From contig JASGFC010000005.1 of NCBI GenBank assembly GCA_047605865.1, positions 4,313 through 68,312 on the forward strand: a stretch of DNA of 64,000 bases, given 5' to 3'. This document shows, one piece after another, positions 60,926 through 64,000 of this stretch; the first letter of the stretch is position 1, and every line of letters begins with the position of its first letter. Both the position numbers and the translations under genes were made by a program. Under the pieces are notes generated by a model that was not told the DNA's origin, did not search any database, and worked only from the letters and a program-made list of their open reading frames with translations. The DNA is from JASGDC01 sp047605865 (GTDB lineage: Bacteria > Actinomycetota > Actinomycetes > Actinomycetales > Micrococcaceae).

Positions 60926-62824
60926 GTGACCACTGTTGAATATACAACCCAAGACACAGCTGCTCCAGCTCCACGTGTTGTACCTGAAAGAAAAGGTCGC
61001 ACCATTGTTAAGTGGATTACTAGCACTGACCACAAGACAATTGGGTACATGTACCTTATTACTTCTTTCTTGTTCTTCTGTTTTGCTGGTGTTATGGCGC
61101 TACTTATTCGTAGCGAACTCTTCGAGCCAGGTATGCAAATTTTGCAAACAAAAGAGCAGTACAACCAGCTTTTCACAATGCACGGTATTATCATGCTCTT
61201 GATGTTTGCAACTCCACTCTTTGCTGGGTTTGCAAATGTTATCATGCCACTACAGATTGGTGCACCTGACGTTGCTTTCCCACGTTTGAATGCGCTGGCA
61301 TTTTGGTTTTTCCTCCTAGGAAGCCTTATTGCTATTGCTGGTTTCTTAACTCCACAAGGAGCTGCATCTTTTGGTTGGTTTGCTTACGCACCGCTTTCTG
61401 ATACAGTCTACTCACCTGGTGCAGGTGGTGACCTATGGGTCTTCGGCCTAGCCCTTGGTGGTTTCGGTACTATTATGGGTGGTGTTAACTTCATCACTAC
61501 CATTACTTGTATGCGTGCTCCTGGTATGACAATGTGGCGTATGCCAATCTTCACATGGAACACTCTTGTTACTTCCATTTTGATTTTGATGGCATTCCCT
61601 CCTCTTGCAGCAGCGCTATTTGCACTGGGTGCAGATCGTCGCTTCGGTGCACAGGTCTTTGACCCAAGTCATGGTGGACCAATGTTATGGCAGCACTTGT
61701 TCTGGTTCTTCGGACACCCTGAGGTATACATTATTGCTCTGCCATTCTTCGGTATTGCAACTGAAATTCTTCCAGTATTTAGCCGTAAACCACTCTTTGG
61801 TTACAAAGGGCTTGTAACAGCAACCATCGGAATTGCTGCTTTGTCAGTAACTGTATGGGCGCACCACATGTATGTAACTGGTCACGTTTTGTTACCGTTC
61901 TTCGCTTTCATGACAATGCTCATCGCAGTACCAACAGGTGTGAAATTCTTCAACTGGATTGGTACAATGTGGCAAGGTTCCGTTACATTTGAAACACCAA
62001 TGCTATACACAATTGGTTTCCTTACTACCTTCCTTTTCGGTGGTCTAACTGGTATTATCCTTGCATCTCCTGCACTAGACTTCCACCTATCAGATACTTA
62101 CTTCGTAGTTGCTCACTTCCACTATGTAATCTTTGGTACTGTAGTGTTTGAAATGTTTGCTGGGTTCTACTTCTGGTGGCCAAAGTTCACTGGAAAGATG
62201 CTCAATGAGCGCCTTGGTAAGATTCAATTCTGGCTACTATTCATTGGTTTCCACATGACATTCCTGATCCAGCACTGGGTTGGTGTTCTTGGTATGCCAC
62301 GTCGTTACGCTGATTACATGCCTGAAGATGGTTTCACTTGGTTGAACCAAGTATCAACCGTTGGTTCTTTCATCATCGCTATGTCTTTGATTCCATTCTT
62401 CTGGAATGTTTACACAACATGGCGTCATGGTGAAAAGGTTGAAGTTGATGATCCTTGGGGCTTTGGTAACTCACTAGAGTGGGCTACATCATGTCCTCCT
62501 CCACGTCATAACTTTACTTCTTTACCACGTATCCGTTCAGAACGTCCAGCACTTGATTTGCATCACCCTGAGTTGGCAATTGACACAACAACACCTGTTG
62601 CTACTACAGTTCAAGCTCCTGCTACTACACAGACTCAAGTACGTACAAAAGTACAACTTGATGATGTGCCACAGACTGACACTGTGACCCCACAACAGGA
62701 AACTACTGTAACGCATGTAGAAACAGTAGACCCTGAAAACAAGGTAGTTCATGAAGAACATATTATTCATGAACAAAACACTGATAATAATCAAGATATC
62801 GACGATAAAGGTGGCATCAAGTAA
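60926..62824 (+). CDS. ctaD: Cytochrome c oxidase subunit I
   Basis: 632 residues from GTG 60926, selected for GGTGA 8 bases upstream; in-frame TTG 60911 and GTG 60914 would overlap the end of ctaC. Twelve helices with heme ligands (TMHGIIMLLMF; AHFHYVIFG), CuB ligands and the cross-linked His-Glu-Val-Tyr in WFFGHPEVYIIALPFFG, and WAHHMYVTG. It reduces O2 to water and pumps protons. After the usual end at TSLPRIRSERPALDLHHPE it has about 85 extra hydrophilic residues rich in Thr, Val, Gln and Glu, which is unusual. Confidence 0.95.
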   Translation: MTTVEYTTQDTAAPAPRVVPERKGRTIVKWITSTDHKTIGYMYLITSFLFFCFAGVMALLIRSELFEPGMQILQTKEQYNQLFTMHGIIMLLMFATPLFAGFANVIMPLQIGAPDVAFPRLNALAFWFFLLGSLIAIAGFLTPQGAASFGWFAYAPLSDTVYSPGAGGDLWVFGLALGGFGTIMGGVNFITTITCMRAPGMTMWRMPIFTWNTLVTSILILMAFPPLAAALFALGADRRFGAQVFDPSHGGPMLWQHLFWFFGHPEVYIIALPFFGIATEILPVFSRKPLFGYKGLVTATIGIAALSVTVWAHHMYVTGHVLLPFFAFMTMLIAVPTGVKFFNWIGTMWQGSVTFETPMLYTIGFLTTFLFGGLTGIILASPALDFHLSDTYFVVAHFHYVIFGTVVFEMFAGFYFWWPKFTGKMLNERLGKIQFWLLFIGFHMTFLIQHWVGVLGMPRRYADYMPEDGFTWLNQVSTVGSFIIAMSLIPFFWNVYTTWRHGEKVEVDDPWGFGNSLEWATSCPPPRHNFTSLPRIRSERPALDLHHPELAIDTTTPVATTVQAPATTQTQVRTKVQLDDVPQTDTVTPQQETTVTHVETVDPENKVVHEEHIIHEQNTDNNQDIDDKGGIK

Positions 62825-63225
62825 TGAGATTTGAAGCTAAAATGTTTATTGGCTTAGGAATTTTCTTTGTTCCTATTGGCTTTATCTATGGCTATCTTTC
62901 TGATTGGAAAGAACTTGCAGGTTTCCCTGCAATTGTTATGTCAGGTTTGCTAGCTTTGATGATTGGTATCTACCTTAACCTTACTGTGAACCACTCAGGA
63001 CACCTTCCTGAAGATGACGATCACGGTGAAATTGCTCAAGGTGCTGGTGAGCAAGGTTTCTTCTCCCCTTGGAGCTGGTGGCCACTTGTACTAGGTCTTT
63101 CTGGAGCAGCTTTGGTTACCGGTTTAGCATTAGGTTGGTGGATTTTCATTATTGGTATAGGTATTGGTGTCGTAGGACTTATTGGTTTTGTCTTTGAATA
63201 CAGCCGTGGCGATCACGCACACTAA
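62824..63225 (+). CDS. ctaF: Cytochrome c oxidase subunit IV, actinobacterial type
   Basis: 133 residues with the start inside the ctaD stop (TAATG). Four membrane helices (about 6-25, 36-52, 85-103 and 105-125). RFEAKMFIGLGIFFVPIGFI, WKELAGFPAIVMSG and the acidic HLPEDDDHGEIAQGAGEQGF loop match the actinobacterial subunit IV family. It is a small accessory part of the oxidase complex. The gene order ctaC-ctaD-ctaF is standard. Confidence 0.93.
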   Translation: MRFEAKMFIGLGIFFVPIGFIYGYLSDWKELAGFPAIVMSGLLALMIGIYLNLTVNHSGHLPEDDDHGEIAQGAGEQGFFSPWSWWPLVLGLSGAALVTGLALGWWIFIIGIGIGVVGLIGFVFEYSRGDHAH

Positions 63226-63238
63226 ATATAATTCTCAA

Positions 63239-63283
63239 TATGTGAACTGGGGTTCTAGAATTTCTAGAGCCCCAGTTCACATA
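63239..63283. repeat. 45-bp near-perfect palindrome after the cta operon
   Basis: Arms of 22 bases starting TATGTGAACTGGGG at 63239 and ending CCCCAGTTCACATA at 63283 pair with a single G-U and a one-base centre; the inner part is TTCTAGAA / TTCTAGA. It has no T run and so is not an ordinary intrinsic terminator, though it may still end or protect the cta message. Confidence 0.85.
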
Positions 63284-63355
63284 TAACAGTTCTTGCTTTT
63301 CGTGCAGATTTTAGACTTATAGTGAAAGCAATTGCTAACTCTCTTGGTACTTATT

Positions 63356-63401
63356 GCCTAAAAAGTAAATCCATTCAATATATGCATTGAATGGATTTAC
63401 T
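63356..63401 (-). terminator. Intrinsic terminator of the Tat-exported protein gene
   Basis: Perfect 16-base arms AGTAAATCCATTCAAT and ATTGAATGGATTTACT with a 6-base loop (63364-63401). On the minus strand the hairpin is followed by five T. It is 22 bases after the stop of the gene at 63424. Confidence 0.93.
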
Positions 63402-63423
63402 AGTGATTGGAAACCACTTAAGT

Positions 63424-63984
63424 TTATGCTCGGTGTTGTGTGATTGTGATGTTACCATCTGCTGCAATTGCTGACGTTGCTGTGTAGGTAGTAGTTGATG
63501 AGAATGTGAAGTCTCTTGACTGCTCATCAGTACCAGGACCATACAAGTAGGTATAGGTGCCGGAAGAGGTTGAAACAATTGGTAACACTAATTGGTCATT
63601 TCCAGCAATTGCTACTGCACCAATAACCCACCTAATTCTAACTGATCCACCAGAGACTACACGTGATCCGGAACCTCCGGCAATTGTTTGTGTTCCTTGG
63701 GAAGTAAGTGGAAAAGACCATAGACCCGTCCAACCATAAAGTGCGGTTGCTGAGAAACATTGTGTTGAAGAGTTATTAGTAATGACTAGGTAACTTGTTG
63801 ATGAATCAGCGACAATCTGAATATTATAAGTAAGTATACTAAGATCGCTAACGGTGTTTGCCGTTGTACATTCAATAGGCGATGCTGCCATGGCTGGTAC
63901 TGCTATTGCTGTTGCGATGGCTGGTACGCTCCATGCTGCGCCTTTGGTTATTTGTCGTCTTGATAGTTGTTTCTGCGTGTTCAT
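63424..63984 (-). CDS. Tat-exported Ser/Thr-rich protein of unknown function
   Basis: 186 residues from ATG 63984; the ATG just before it (63987) has poorer spacing from the ribosome-binding sequence aaggg. The twin-arginine motif SRRQITKGAA is followed by the hydrophobic stretch VPAIATAIAVPAMA with an AxA cleavage site. The mature part (about 155 residues) has two Cys, is rich in Ser, Thr, Val and Gly and is predicted mostly beta. No domain is recognised. Nothing links it to the oxidase genes. An operon partner could lie beyond the right edge of the window, upstream of this gene. Confidence 0.8.
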   Translation of the reverse strand: MNTQKQLSRRQITKGAAWSVPAIATAIAVPAMAASPIECTTANTVSDLSILTYNIQIVADSSTSYLVITNNSSTQCFSATALYGWTGLWSFPLTSQGTQTIAGGSGSRVVSGGSVRIRWVIGAVAIAGNDQLVLPIVSTSSGTYTYLYGPGTDEQSRDFTFSSTTTYTATSAIAADGNITITQHRA

Positions 63985-64000
63985 CATTTCCCTTTTAAAC

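Overview
The window is a densely packed bacterial chromosome segment of low G+C (about 40% by eye). Gene content and order point to an actinobacterium of the Micrococcales type. Supporting signs are the trpE / Trp-associated membrane protein / HG-motif small protein / trpC-trpB-trpA / lgt / pyk order, the ANTAR response regulator followed by a PaaI thioesterase and polA, the alaS-ruvX-mltG-aroE-aroC-aroK/B-aroQ-efp-nusB string, a PriA without helicase motifs, and the actinobacterial ctaC-ctaD-ctaF oxidase operon. A G+C this low is unusual for that group. The species is not identified. 

Layout. 1-2.8 kb: riboflavin operon (end of ribD, ribE, ribB, ribA, ribH). 2.9-10.4 kb: a coiled-coil membrane protein translationally coupled to the trp operon (trpE to trpA, trpD and trpF absent here), then lgt. 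10.4-13.2 kb: pyk with terminator, a Dabb protein and an APH(3')-like kinase. 13.2-16.1 kb: an MHS-type transporter, a broken YdeI/OmdA gene, tRNA-Leu(CAA), an ANTAR regulator and a thioesterase. 16.2-31.6 kb: polA, uppP, rpsD, a DUF6167-like gene, alaS, ruvX, mltG, the shikimate genes with an aroK-aroB fusion, efp, nusB and a PH-like membrane protein. 31.7-34.6 kb: a uracil permease and an AAA/DUF4143 ATPase between two 101-bp direct repeats, at the place where relatives carry the pyrimidine biosynthesis cluster. 34.6-40.1 kb: gmk, rpoZ, separate coaC and coaB, metK, priA. 40.1-42.2 kb: a glycosyltransferase and an alpha/beta hydrolase on the minus strand. 42.4-47.2 kb: glpF-glpK and leuS. 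47.3-59.8 kb: yceI, comEA-comEC-holA, a DUF1622 protein with a Gln/His-rich tail, rpsT, lepA-hemW, a DUF4870 protein, dnaJ-rsmE (no hrcA) and an A-type Fe-S carrier. 60.0-64.0 kb: cytochrome c oxidase genes and a Tat-exported protein of unknown function. 

As a whole the window gives an aerobic, glycerol-using cell that makes riboflavin, tryptophan and chorismate itself but appears, from this locus, to import uracil instead of making pyrimidines. Normally fused enzymes are split (RibB/RibA, CoaC/CoaB) while AroK and AroB are fused. No CRISPR array, prophage, transposase or recognisable defence island is present. The least ordinary stretch is 33.0-34.6 kb: an ATPase gene with a pair of near-identical palindromic operators, enclosed by direct repeats whose long hairpin carries a compensatory base-pair change.
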